DNA of 64,000 nucleotides from Diaporthe sp. PMI_573. Its lineage: Eukaryota; Ascomycota; Sordariomycetes; Diaporthales; Diaporthaceae. The DNA lies in the NCBI GenBank assembly GCA_021399435.1, contig JAJTUP010000024.1, positions 248,001 to 312,000 on the forward strand, read 5' to 3'. The stretch's first letter is position 1. Every line of letters begins with the position of its first letter. The position numbers and the translations under genes were made by a program. The notes under the pieces are model-generated. The model saw nothing but the letters and a program-made list of their open reading frames with translations. It was not told where the DNA came from and did no database searches. Below are positions 34,630 through 46,104 of the stretch, in pieces.

Positions 34630-36317
34630 ATGGTCATTACTGTTGGTGACGTCGTCAACGCCACCTGGAGCCCTCCACCAGTAGCATGGCTAAATTTCAG
34701 CAACTGTTCTGCTGCAGCCGCCTGGCTTGCCGCATATGGCCAGCTTTACGAGGATGAAGGCTCGCTCTGGGATGGTGTTTCTTTTGACATCGTGATTGGA
34801 TATCTGGGGTCCATGATACCCAGGAATTGGACCAGACCAACCGATGCGAACCTCCTGGTCTGGTATCATGAGAAGAACTACTTTCGCGATAACAACGCAC
34901 TTCTCATGGACATGATCAACTTCCCGCTGTCAAAGTGCAGTGCACAAGTTTGCCCAAAGCTTCAGTGGGAAGGTGATCCTGATCTCACTGGTGTCGGCGT
35001 GAGTGTTACCTAGCTTGTAAAATCTTGGTACAACCCCTGTTCATGCTGACCCCTGGTTCATTAGGCCATGATGTCTTATTACATGCTTGCCGTTTTTGCA
35101 ACTTTATACTTCATCATTCTTTTCAAGGATAGTCTCAGGGACTATTCCGGAGCAGCTGTGCCCGCAGGACGGAAGGATGGTCACACGATCCTCATCAACT
35201 GCTTTCGGAAGTCCCTGAACACTTTTCAAGAGTGAGACCCTCTGTTGTTAAGAAGTCTTCCAAAATTCATCTCTAACATCTATTCCCTAGCGCCGTCCTC
35301 CTCTTCGCAATATCAGTCAACGTCGCCTCCATCACGCGCTGGGCAGCACCAATAGTCCACCCACACAAGCCGCACGCCTTCTACGGCCTCCTAAACGCAA
35401 ACTTCATGTCCTCCTTCTCAATCTTCCCGGCGCTCGCGCTGCAGTCGCTGTCCCCGGGGCTCCGCCGCAAGCGGATCCGCCTCTTCCTGTGGTTCCTCGT
35501 CATCATCTTCGCCCTGACCGTCGAGGTCCTCTACCGCTACGTGTACGGCGCCTACTTCCAGTTCCTGCGGAACCAGGACACGATGGTGAGCGAGGACATC
35601 TGGCTGGCCAAGTGCGACTCGCACAAGATGCGCAGCATCCTCGCGTCCATGACTACCGCTGGCCACGTCTTCCTCGCCCTCAACTGCCTCCGCTGGCTGT
35701 ACCACGCCACCGCCACGTTCCGCCGCGGCGCGCTGGAGAAGCTCAAGGACGGCAGGGTGGACTACTCGGGCGCGGGGCCCTGGCGCCGCAGGTGGGAGGC
35801 TTCGCAGCCTTACCTCCGGCTCCTCGACGGTGCTGTTTGCGGGCTTTTCATGTGGACTTTCTTGTTCCTGTTCACTGCGTACAGGGAGGCGGTCAAGCAG
35901 AAGGCGGGCGAGTCGGACCAGGACACGGAGTGGACGTTTGGGCAGGTCCTCTCGCTTGTCACCTGGGCGCCCGTGGCGCTTGAGCTGATCACTGTCTATC
36001 TTTGTGAGTCTTTCTCTACGAACATGCACCTCTGCCGCATTCCCCCCGGTGAGTACGTTGCTAACATCCTGGCAGATGAGACAAAAGGCCGCGCCAAAGA
36101 ACAAAGCGAAGCCAATTTCCGCCCGTTGTCCTTGTCGCTATCGAACCCATCACACCACGAGAAGCCGGATGACGACGAGTACGTCTACAGGAATCAGTGG
36201 CACAGGGTACCCCTGGATGATGTTGAGCGGCCGCGGTATAGCATGGACGCTCGCTCCTCTCAGGCTCGGCCGTGGCCTCGGCTGCCAATCACGCCGAGGA
36301 AGAGTCACTTTAATTAG
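34630..36317 (+). CDS. Seven-helix membrane protein, unknown function
   Basis: Predicted 496 aa from four exons: 34630-34998, 35065-35231, 35291-36003 and 36076-36317. All introns are GT-AG and 59-72 nt. The last intron is a multiple of three without stops, but splicing gives the smoother VYLYETKGRAKEQ join. The first 120 residues are extracellular-like, with Cys residues and N-glycosylation sites (NATW, NFSNCS, NWTR). Seven hydrophobic segments follow (e.g. YYMLAVFATLYFIILF, LFAISVNVASITRWAAPIV, FLWFLVIIFALTVEVLY, LLDGAVCGLFMWTFLFLF). A polar, Arg/Ser/Pro-rich tail of about 90 residues ends the protein. The topology is receptor-like, but no receptor family was recognised. It is a conserved-looking fungal protein of unknown role, judged only from its architecture. 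Confidence 0.75.
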
Positions 36318-39300
36318 ATGATAGAGGTACCCTGTTGCCGCTCATAATACCAGAATTGTACATTGTTGATTTTCGTAGCTCAAAGGGTGCTGTGTCGTCA
36401 TCTGTCAAGTGTCGTAACCAAGAATCGGATCCTAGTGGCTTTCCGGGTACTCCCAAAGGATTTCCACCTCTGGCAGCCACTGAGAAGGGTCAGGGAATGC
36501 AGTACTAAGTCTATGAACCGCATCTCCACATGATGATAAAGAGAAGAAGACAGAGTCACTTAGGATAATACCAGCAGGCAAGTGCCCCGGATATGGAAGA
36601 TCGCCATCGGCGCAGTGGGATAATATTCTCCAAATGACGAGATAGAGTCACAAGACAGAGCGCTCGCGCTACAATGAAGAGCGATAGTGCCAGGCGGTTG
36701 AGGGATGGGAAGGGGCACGCAACATCAGCTTGAGGCCCCCCGCGCCAGCCTGAAGTGGCGTTATTAGTCGAGAGTGGATTCAAAGGGTTTGGTCTCGCTT
36801 GTAGAAGAGGCCAAAGATGGTGATGTAAGTCTGGTATGCTCATTGTTTTTGCCTGGTGGACGAGGAGAACCGGACTCACGTGGCCTCCTAGACATGCAGT
36901 GTGATAAAGGGGCTAGCGACATATACGGCCTCCGTGACTGCTTGCTACCACACTGATGCTGTTGATCCAGGTGATAGCAACGCAAAACTTGGACACGACT
37001 TGAACACGTCAGTGATCTCGGGGAGCGTCGTTGATGTCATCAGCAAACGTCCAGTCAAAGTCACCCTCAATGGCAGCCACTGCTGCTTGGGTAACCTCGG
37101 GGTGACGGTGAAGGAAGGTGATGTACAGCGTGAGTGTCGTCTCCTGACCGAAAGTATTGGCCAGCGCGTAGCAGTCGACGTGGACCAGCTTACCTATGTT
37201 ACACGGTGAATGCCCGACCACGGTGCGTGATGTATTGAGGAGCCAGACATCGAGGGGATCGTGTCAAATAAGAGGCCACCACGGAGGCTAATCTTGATCT
37301 GGCAGCAAGGGGAAACTGCGAGTTGGTGTCGAGATAACACATCATCTTGATCTTGGGTCACGACCGTCACCATCCATCTGCGTCTGACAGGCTGGCTAAC
37401 GGTGGCCGTGGGTGCAGTACTTGGTCGAAGTCGAGGTACACGAAGCAAGTAATCCCAGACATTTCCTGGGGACCGAATGAGGCTCTCGCGAACATGCCAC
37501 AGGGAGTGGCAACCAGGTCTTGTGTTGCCCTGGCCCTGTGGTGGGTGAAGTCATGTTGTCTGAGACAGTGGACCGTGACGATGGAGCGTTAAAGGCCCTC
37601 GAACTGCCAGCAAGTGAGACACCCGAGGAACGATGTGTAGCGCTTGGGGTGGGGCTTTGGGAGATCTCGAGGAATTGGGTCGATGAGGAGTGGATCCCAC
37701 GTGTGGACCTGAGTGCCTGGTGTTGGGCCTAAGTGGTGGACGGGCAGCAACTTGTAGTCACCACCCCGGAGGATGACCACACCACACGCCCAAAGGTGCT
37801 CGGGGAGATAGGAGAGAAGCCCCCCAGATAAATTCGATAAATAATTTTTTCCCTTTTTTTCTGGTATTAATGAATCCTTCTGTGAGAACGCTTGTCTCTG
37901 AACCATGCAGACCACTGTCCACCGGATGGCAACCAACTCCTGACCATGAAAGCTCCCACGAGTCCGGTCATCTTCATCGGCGCAGGGGCAAGATTCGTGG
38001 GATCTGCAATGCAGGATTCCAACCGTCACACGTCCCACGAGACCACCAGGGGAAATGGAATTCCTGATCGCATTGACTATTGGTTGGTTTCGTGGGGGCC
38101 ACAGCGGCAACACGATCGAATAGCCTGCGCTTGTCTGATCCTTGGGGCTGCTCGAGCAGCGTGCAAAAGTTGTTTTGTGAGTCACCGCGTTCGACCATCA
38201 GCGAAGGACCACGATGTCAATTGGCAGTTCTCAGCTCGGAGAAAAAGCAAAAGGGAAGGTCGGTGCCAAGTACGTCACCGACACCAGTCGACACCAGGCG
38301 CGTGGCGTCGAGGCGTCGAGGCGTCGGCCAAGGAGATGTCGCGATAAAGAGGGCCGATACAGCCATCTCAGTTCAGCCACGCCGCGCGGGATTATTTCCA
38401 GACGGCCCAGCAGACCCAGGAAAACCAGGAGACAACAAGAGATAAATTCAAATGATTTTTCTGATTGGACGGGAAAGTCATGGATCGATTGAAATAGGAA
38501 GGCAAAGGGAGACAATAACGGCCTTGTAAAGGCTCTAAGCTAGGTAGCTCCCGTGGAGAGGACATCACATGTGGTGTGGCGGAGGACGCTTGACCGTTGG
38601 CTCAGGGTTGAGAAAGAGCTCAAGTGGCCACAATCAGGAGGGAGGTGCGCCCCAGGGATCCCCCAGGCTGTAGAGGGGCAAGCGGGGCACACAGTCTACC
38701 CTACCGTTCCCGCCGCTCCGTTCCTAGCCCACCACCAGCCCGTCCCTAGGCAGTCCGTAGCACCCTAGCTCCCATCCCGTCATCCCTGGACGTCGTCGAT
38801 TCGTCCTGTCGGCCACGGATGACTGACACCTGGCCCCTGCCCTGCATAAACAAGTCGGGGCATTCTGGTCATCTGCCCAAGGCGATGCCGGGACAACTCA
38901 TCACTGTCAACCACCCTTCAGCAACATACGAGATCTACGAGAGTACGAGGTGGAAAAACAAGGCAGCCGTGCCATACAGCGACTGGTGAAGCAACACCAG
39001 AGAGAGAGAGACGAAACGGAACGGTCAGGCTCTGGGGAAACGGTCCATGCCAGTACATACTCCATTGCCTACGAGGTAACATCAACCACGGTCACAACCA
39101 CGGTCACACACAACCACATCAGGCTATCGGCGCGAGTGCCCGCGCGTAGAGTGCAGATAACCTCAAGCAGATGACCTCCCACCCAACCTTGTAGCATACT
39201 TTCCTTGGCCCTCGCCGCGCGGACAGCGTCACGAAAGCTCCTTCGTCACAGACCGACAGCCAACACCGACCGAACAGCAACCCAGGCCGGAGGAGGCCAT

Positions 39301-40825
39301 CTGCCATCTGCCAGCCAGCCTGCCTTGATTTACAGCACGATCGCCAACCACCGTCCCCAGCACAGCGTGTCGTGTGCCCCACCCCCCGGTGAACCACGCT
39401 GAGCAACCCCAGGACCGCCGAGAAACCACCCGCCCCTCGCCCCCGTGCGTGCTGTCCTTGTCCTGCACGGGATTGATTGGGTGCCGGCAAGGCGACGCAG
39501 AGGCGGCCCGACGCCGCTAACAGCATCTCGCGTTGCCCGCTTCTTGCGGCACGTAGATTAGATATCTGCCCGCCCCCACGCAGCTTGTTCACCGGCCGTG
39601 TAAGCACATGCGCCTCCTTTGGTCGACCACTGCGCCGTGTCCAGCCCAGTCGAGCGTCGACCGAGCACCTCCTCCTCCTCGCCCGGCAGCCCGCATGTGC
39701 TGTGCCCCGCGGCGGCATCGCCTCGCCTCGTGTCATTTGCCTGCATCGTTTGGCATCTTGGCGATATGTTGGACGGGGGGGGGTGCTGATGCAGGCTGTG
39801 GGCAGGCTGCCTGGCTGGCTGCCTTCCAACGGGTGTTCTATGACCCTTCTGCCCAGCTCATCTGCCCTCCGCTCCATGAAGATCGCTGCGTAGATCGCTG
39901 CGTAGATCTGTACATACGCGGCGCTGTTTTTGGTTTTGCCTGATTTCGGTCTTAGTCAGCGGTCATATTGGGCCTGTTCTGGTACTCGCCCAGGCGATAT
40001 ACCCACAGCACCAACCACCTCATAACACCCGCAGGGCGCTCTCTTCCGTTCCCGCCATATGGAACACGAACACACCCCGGAATACAAGGCAGCCTCCCCT
40101 GCTGCCTGATCAGTGGGGACACAAACGAGCGGTCTGCCTAAGACATCTGTGCATCTCTTCCGATCCTCTGCGTGCCGTTCGGGGTTGCAGCTTACATCAG
40201 CGCCAGGATCCTTGCGTCGTAGCGACGTAAGACGAACAAGTGCGTCGGTGGGCCCTTTCGTGTAACGTGTTTCGCGTGGGCGTCCGTGGTTGATCGATTT
40301 GACTGGGTCGTCAACCCGGGCGGAGAAAGCAACGGCACAACGCAGGCACGCTTGTCTCACTCGCATACTGCACCCTGCACCCTCCCCCGCGCGCAGGATT
40401 GAGCCCTACGGGGCGAGGACGTGTTAGTGACACCGCTGCACGACTGAGGCTCAACACTTGCGTGTCGATCTTCCCTTGGTGAGGGCTGCCGGGTCTTCTC
40501 TCACCGGTCTGCTTGTTGTCTTTCAATTCCGAGACATGTCTGAGCTGGTCGCTCTTATAAGTTGCTCTCCATCCACCTTCCTCCCCTGAGGCGAGAGCAA
40601 GTCCATCGAAAGCACTCAGTCACCGTCTCTGGAAACATCTTTCATTCGGTTACTATCACTATCACCACATCCTTTACCGTGATATAAAGTCCAAGAAACC
40701 TTGCCTTGTACCAAGCCACCGTCAACAGTCCGACATATCACACCTACATCCCCACTAAGCCGCCTCTGTTTCTACCGCGCATCAACTGCCCGCCCACCCA
40801 CAAACACACATACACATACAAAAAG
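36318..40825. other. 4.5-kb gene-free block
   Basis: No gene could be supported. A minus-strand frame at 37009-37221 (with YALANTFGQETTLTLYITFL and DFDWTFADDIND) looks protein-like but matches nothing known to me and has no supported neighbours. From about 38500 the sequence is GC- and CA/CT-rich. A short duplication AGATCGCTGCGT lies near 39881-39905. The last few hundred bases, pyrimidine-rich with a TTATAAG at about 40554, look like the promoter and leader of the small gene that follows. Long regulatory regions of this kind precede some stress or conidiation genes. Confidence 0.45.
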
Positions 40826-41008
40826 ATGGAATCCATCACAGCTCCGATATCAACAGACCACCCCCTCAACCAAGACCGCAAGAAGGGAGGCGACCGCGCC
40901 ACCGCCCGTCGGCAGTTCTTCCCCCGCGCGTCCGGCCTGCCCCGCGGCAAGGTGAGGACAGCCGGCGCCTCGGAGCACGCCAGCAAGACAAACGTGGGGG
41001 ACATGTGA
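40826..41008 (+). CDS. Small basic protein, 60 aa, unknown
   Basis: Intronless 60-aa reading frame starting MESITAPISTDHPLNQDRKK and ending ASEHASKTNVGDM. The core PRASGLPRGKVRTAGASEH is Arg/Lys-rich and lacks hydrophobic segments, so the product is a soluble, probably disordered protein. A C/A-rich sequence (cacacatacacatacaaaaag) directly precedes the ATG, as is usual for efficiently translated fungal genes, and a long pyrimidine-rich leader lies upstream. Composition resembles small stress- or conidiation-induced fungal proteins, but no specific family was recognised. A frame reading about 40 codons further upstream has no better start context. Moderate confidence, because short frames arise by chance. 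Confidence 0.5.
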   Translation: MESITAPISTDHPLNQDRKKGGDRATARRQFFPRASGLPRGKVRTAGASEHASKTNVGDM

Positions 41009-41231
41009 GGTGCGCACGGGTGCGGCCAGGATGGGTACTTTTCTACGGATGTGCACACGAACAGTGACAGGTGAATGGAGACAATATGTTATGGTTCACA
41101 ACACAGTTTGACCAGAGATAACAAGCATTGAGCCGGCTCACTGCCCAGGGGTGAGAGGGGGACAGAATGTAACTTTAGCGAGATCTCTTTTTGGGGGCCG
41201 CGAGGCCAAACTGTTCTTGAATTCATGGTTG

Positions 41232-41327
41232 CAAAACTTGTTCCCCGTCAGGGATGACTTTTCCATGTCCACCTGTTTACAAAACTTGTTCCACATCAGG
41301 GATGACTTTTCCATGTCTACCTCCAAA
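41232..41327. repeat. 48-bp tandem duplication
   Basis: Two adjacent copies (41232-41279 and 41280-41327) share CAAAACTTGTTCC, TCAGGGATGACTTTTCCATG and a following TACCT/CACCT block, with a few substitutions. It lies just past the stop codon of the CxxC protein gene, in its 3' flank. Confidence 0.75.
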
Positions 41328-41360
41328 AGCCACGTATTCCTTGTCCACCTCCGAACGTGA

Positions 41361-42729
41361 CTAGGGTTCGGGGTAGATGTAGGGCTTGAACATCTCCTCC
41401 GCCTCCGCCGCCGCCTCCGCCGCCGTCCACCCGCCGCCGTTTCCGTAGTTGTCACCGGAGTTTTCGTTGTTGTTGCCCGTGAGAACCGGACCACTGTTGC
41501 CTGGGGCTTGCTCGACGGTCAAAGGGGGCGTTTCGCCCGTGAGCATTGGGTTCCCCGACCAGTGCCTCAGTTCAGGAAGGCGTGTTCCTTCCAGGAGGGC
41601 TGGGTCTATGAGCGATGAGTGTACCGGCCAGGCCACAGCCGGAGGAGGGTCTTGGACGACGCTGAAAAAGCCTGGGGCCACCTCACCCACGTCGGGGCTG
41701 CTCGATGCACCTGGGTCCGAGAAGTGACTCGTGCTCCCAAAGACGTCTTCCACCTGGGGGTTGTCGTCGTTGGGGGTGGGAAGGCTGCCGGGGTCGTCTG
41801 ACTGCGTGCTGAGCCCAGAGCCGTTGTCTTGCTTCTGCCGTGGTTTGTGGGGTCGGGCGCGCAACTTCCGTTTGCCAGGGGCGGACTGCTCTGGCTGATC
41901 CGATCCCCGTTTCGCGCCCCCGTCGTAAGAGATGCCCCGCACACTGGAGCGCAGGAAGGCGAGCTCTCCCTCGTGTCCTTCGCGTCTTTCGCCTTCTTCG
42001 CTTTGGCTCCGCTCGGGCTCAGGCTCCGCAGACTTTCCAGCTTCCTTCTTCTTGCCGCGGGTCTGCTCCGGCTGCTCCGACGCCCCCTTCCTCGTCAGCT
42101 CGGCGCAGTCGGGGCATTTGTGGATCGCGTTCTGTCGGGGGTGGCCATTTTCGCCGGGCTCGCTCTTGCGTTTCGTGCATGCTGGGCAATACACACGCTT
42201 GGGTTTTGCTCGGCCGGTCCAGGGCTTCTGAGTATCAGAGGCGGTGGTGGCTCTCCTTTTGCGCTGACTACCAGAGGCATCGGCGCGGCCATCGACCTCT
42301 TGAACCTCGGGCTGGGACTCTTTGGGGTCCTGCTGCTGTGCGTGAGGCCCCGCCGATTTGCTTGACTTGTCGGAAACCTTTTTGGATGCCGACTTGCTGG
42401 CGGTGTCCACTAAGTCACGGGTCAATGATGGGGCTTTCGCCCGAGGAGGGGTTTGGCAGGATACACCCCTTTTGCTTGCATTCCGATTTACAATCAAGCC
42501 TGTCCGGTGATTGCTGGTATTGGTAGCCTGCTGCTGGTTTGAACCCTCAGTAGCCTCTCCGTGCGTTGACTGGACATCGACTGTGCTAACGGGATTATTG
42601 GCCGCGACGACGCTATGAAGGTGTTAGTTTCATGGGGGAGGTTCGTTTTAGGGATGCCAGGCATGCTTACATCTCTGGAAGGACCGGGTCCTGGTCGTCG
42701 GGATGTGGTGTTTGCTTTCTCGGTGCCAT
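41361..42729 (-). CDS. CxxC-containing low-complexity protein, unknown
   Basis: Predicted 436 aa in two exons, 42729-42671 and 42612-41361, across a 58-nt GT-AG intron. It starts MAPRKQTPHPDDQDPVLPE. A basic segment GRAKPKRVYCPACTKRKSE is followed about 25 residues later by HKCPDCAEL. The two CxxC pairs could form a zinc ribbon. Most of the rest is low complexity: Lys/Ser, Glu/Arg (PEPERSQSEEGERREG) and Asp/Pro/Ser-rich stretches, and a Gly/Asn region (NNNENSGDNYGNGGG) before an Ala/Glu tail encoded by GCC-type triplets. No enzyme or DNA-binding family was recognised. Nuclear location is suggested by the basic clusters but unproven. Antisense frames over it reflect composition. Confidence 0.65.
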
Positions 42730-43074
42730 ATCTCTCCAAGTCGTATATCTAGGAGATGGGTATATGACTTGAGAGAACGGAGTCGCGAGTGTGAGACAAT
42801 TGAGTTGTGAGTATAAGAGGGTAGAGTTGTTGATGTGAGATCAGTATAGTTGACAGTTGTGTGACTTGTGTGTGGTACCAAAGAAGGGAAGGGAAACCAA
42901 AAAAGAATTCGGGAGCAGAGGGCTGCTTCGAAGTTGTGCATCAACAATTTCAGGCAATTTCTTTTAGCTCAGTAAAGATTAATATACACTATCCATTATT
43001 TCAACAGGACTAATTGAGTTCAGAGTCTCAGGATGTTTATTTCAGCCAATAAAATTGTGCCGGCGCTTCTGAGT
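42730..43074. other. Short intergenic stretch
   Basis: About 345 bp between two minus-strand genes, containing the promoter of the CxxC protein gene. No ORF of note. Confidence 0.5.
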
Positions 43075-43716
43075 CTAAGAGACGGCGCGGAAAGCAAACA
43101 TCTCCTGGTCCCCCTTAGCGTGAAGCCTGACAAAGTACTTCATGACCACCACGACTAGCAGCAGAAGGAAATAGAGCACGGACAGGACAACAAGGTCCGT
43201 ATACTGGTCGCTCACTGGGTACGGGGTGTTCATACGCGCAGCCCCATCCAGCGCCTCAACCGCGATAGTCTTGCCCGTCGAGATGATGCCGCTAATGGCG
43301 CAGAACAGAGCCACAGCCTCATGCCACCATCCGCGCTGCCATCCGAGGACGCCAGCGATCCTGACGTCCATGGCGCACAGGATCACACACAGTGCGCACG
43401 CCACATAGACGAAGGGCAGCAGGCCGACACCCATGTCTGCCAAGGCCAGGCGTCCGATTTCGATAGACTCCATCAGGACAATACCGAAGATGCAGAAGTA
43501 GTAGAGCCCCAGCGTGCCGCTGCGTACCCAGGCACGACGGACATTGGCGTGAAGCACCTGTGTGGGCGGGACCTTGGTGCGGATCAGACCCACTATCGGG
43601 AGGGTGAGGATGAGGACCCAGGTTGGGAGCGGAACCAGTATAGTGTCGAAGAAGCACTGTGACGGGACGCCGGGCGATGCCCCCAGGAGAAATGACTGTT
43701 GCGGCCTGTTAGACAT
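43075..43716 (-). CDS. Integral membrane protein, five helices, unknown
   Basis: Reading frame of 213 aa starting MSNRPQQSFLLGASPG. About five hydrophobic segments: TWVLILTLPIVGLI, TLGLYYFCIFGIVLM, LLPFVYVACALCVILC, WWHEAVALFCAISGII and DLVVLSVLYFLLLLVVVVM. A short charged tail follows. No signal peptide and no family motif were recognised. The frame stays open upstream to ATGs at 43803-43806, which would add about 30 residues. That segment holds a GTGAGT donor and a CTAACAG acceptor but their phases do not join, so the start remains uncertain. It is probably a plasma-membrane or organellar protein of unknown role. Confidence 0.55.
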   Translation of the reverse strand: MSNRPQQSFLLGASPGVPSQCFFDTILVPLPTWVLILTLPIVGLIRTKVPPTQVLHANVRRAWVRSGTLGLYYFCIFGIVLMESIEIGRLALADMGVGLLPFVYVACALCVILCAMDVRIAGVLGWQRGWWHEAVALFCAISGIISTGKTIAVEALDGAARMNTPYPVSDQYTDLVVLSVLYFLLLLVVVVMKYFVRLHAKGDQEMFAFRAVS

Positions 43717-46104
43717 TGCGAGCGGCTTCATTACTTGGTATCCTGCGCGAAAGCTCAAGGGCACACTCACGACATCCTCTTGTCTGTTTTGGCACAGCAT
43801 CATGACGGTGGTGAGGGTCAATAGCTACAGCTAGCTTGTCATCGACTTGATCGGTGATGTAGATGATATCGGTGGCGATGAGGCGGCGACAATGAGTACG
43901 GCAGCGTCGACGTCGACAATGATGGATTGACGGGCCAGGTGATGCACAAGAGATGTAGTCGGACGTTCACATGTTGGGTAATATGCACTAAAGAAGAGTT
44001 GGAGATCTGAAACGCCAACGACTGCCGCTTGACACACAGACATTTCAGCCTGCGACAAGCTGCCGGCTAGTTTCTGTCGATGGATGCCGAGTGTCGTGCC
44101 AAGACGGCAATGGAAGACGCTTGACCCATTCCCATGATTGGAGCAGACCAGCAGCGTAGGAGAACTGTCTTCCTTGAACGACGATGATGAGCGAGATGAG
44201 CGAGGTGGTGATGGACTGCCGACGACGACGTTGCATCGACGTTGATGCGAGGTTCTGCAAAGGCAAACGAAACAACTACCCTAGGGTACCCAGGTATGCG
44301 GGAGTGGCAAGGAATGCCCCTGACCGTGCGGAGTTTAGAGCGTGGTTTGCCTTTCCCTCGGCTGCTTCCGAGATCAACCATCATGGCTCCAAGGGTCTGG
44401 TATGGGGGGCAAGACAGGAGGAAGCTATTTTGACGACAGCACTCCTTCCATTTGTCAACGCTTTTTAGGTATGCCCCTGCATATAGTTACTCACCTGCTG
44501 TATTTCATTCATCTCTTTGCAACACCCAACTCTTGCTGTTTTCGTCTTCTCAGATGTTAATTACAGGACACATTTCATTCCCTCTGCTATGTACATACCC
44601 GATGCGCTTCACCTCTGATCGCGCCGTGTGAATGTGGATTGTGCAGGCTGCTGGTTCCCCCGCGCCCCCGCCCCCCGTAGTTATATAGCTCCATTGTACC
44701 GCGAGAGAAGAGAATAGTGGTCGCTAGAAGTTATATGTTGTCTAAACTCACTAGCGTAGTACTAGACTTGGTGGTGCGAAGTCGTCAGTCTGTGCGAGCA
44801 TGTTTTCGACGGCCTGAGAAGGCTAGGAGGACTAGCCGGAGCTTTATAGCAGCCCATCTATCCAACATGAGTCACGTGTATCGACACCTCAGACCAGCCT
44901 GAGACGCTTGTCTGCCCCGTGCGGCACAACTGACGGGAGAGGTCTCGGCTTGTTTCTAATAAAATTTATCCTAGAAGATTTATAGGTAGATCCTTAAAGT
45001 AAGTAGCGCTATATCTATGCTGACACTGTGATGTTTCTATTACTCTAGTGTTGTGGTAAACATACGTAGCTTTCACTAGCGATGTGGTGTTACCTAGAGG
45101 ATGACTTAAGAAGTAGAGGAAAGGATACCTAGATGTATCTCCTGCAACATAAAATTCAGTGTAAAGATAGATGCCTCTAGTATACAACGGCCTTTGAAAA
45201 CTCAAGTACTGGAGTATACTAGTACTGGGGTGCTCTTATATCTGGAAAATAAATGATTTCTTCTGTACTCGCTTGTTGCAGGAAGCTAATTTCCAGTGCC
45301 CTTTGGCCACGACTATGGAATACAGCATAGTGAATGTCAGGCAGGAAGGTCATGATCTTCCCCAGGCAGCTGTTTAATACTGCAGCCATTCCTAAGCACC
45401 TGGACCTTTCCCTGCCTCAAATGGTTGCAGCCCTGTAGGCATGGCTTCGGTGGAGCCAGCCCTAAGGACCTTCTGCGCACCTCTCATCGCGGCTTCGAGG
45501 AAGCTTTGGGAGGAACTGAAGAGTGTCTGAAGGTATTAATCTACTTCAGAGAAGACACAGAATTTGACTAAGCGACTTTGTTCTTACACCACCCTCATCA
45601 TTTTTCGATCACTCCCAGGAAGCACATCAGAGAGCAAGGCCTTTGGGTCCGCGCCATTGCTAGGTAGGACCGCGTCGAGATGAGGATTTCGCGAAAAAGA
45701 GTTTAAGAGATTACCAGTTTGAGGGCTTTGTGAAACCACCGCCGAAGGGACCAGATTTTGCATTCTCAGCAGGAGCCGGCGAAACTTCAAATATCTCAAG
45801 TGGGGACACAGATGGACTCTGCAAATGTGAGAGGGAGAGAAAAAGGGCAGAAAGAATCCAAAAAGGAGGAATCGATCAAGGATTATATGATTTCAAAGGT
45901 TGAACGCAAGGAAAGAGGGGTAGCGGGTGCATCGGGTCTGGATCTGGATGGTCCAGGTAAACTTTCTCCAACGGGTTGAAAAGCAACAAATACTTTTTCA
46001 ACCTCGAAATTCATAGAAACATACTATGAGAATTCTAATATGCATGCTGTTGGCTACAAATTCCGTTAGGCTGGAGTTACTTCTATGAAAGGACGCTGTC
46101 TTTT
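43717..46104. other. Gene-free stretch, partly AT-rich
   Basis: About 2.4 kb. 44940-45260 is AT-rich, with short repeats such as AGTACTGG flanking AGTATACT near 45205-45232. No frame resembles a protein family. The left end is the likely promoter of the five-helix protein. Confidence 0.45.

Noticed and set aside
35418..36104. Antisense 228-codon frame over the seven-helix protein
   Set aside because: It overlaps real exons and an intron of the plus-strand gene and has biased composition without domains.
41829..42526. Plus-strand open frames over the CxxC protein
   Set aside because: Their composition mirrors the low-complexity minus-strand gene, and no motif is present.
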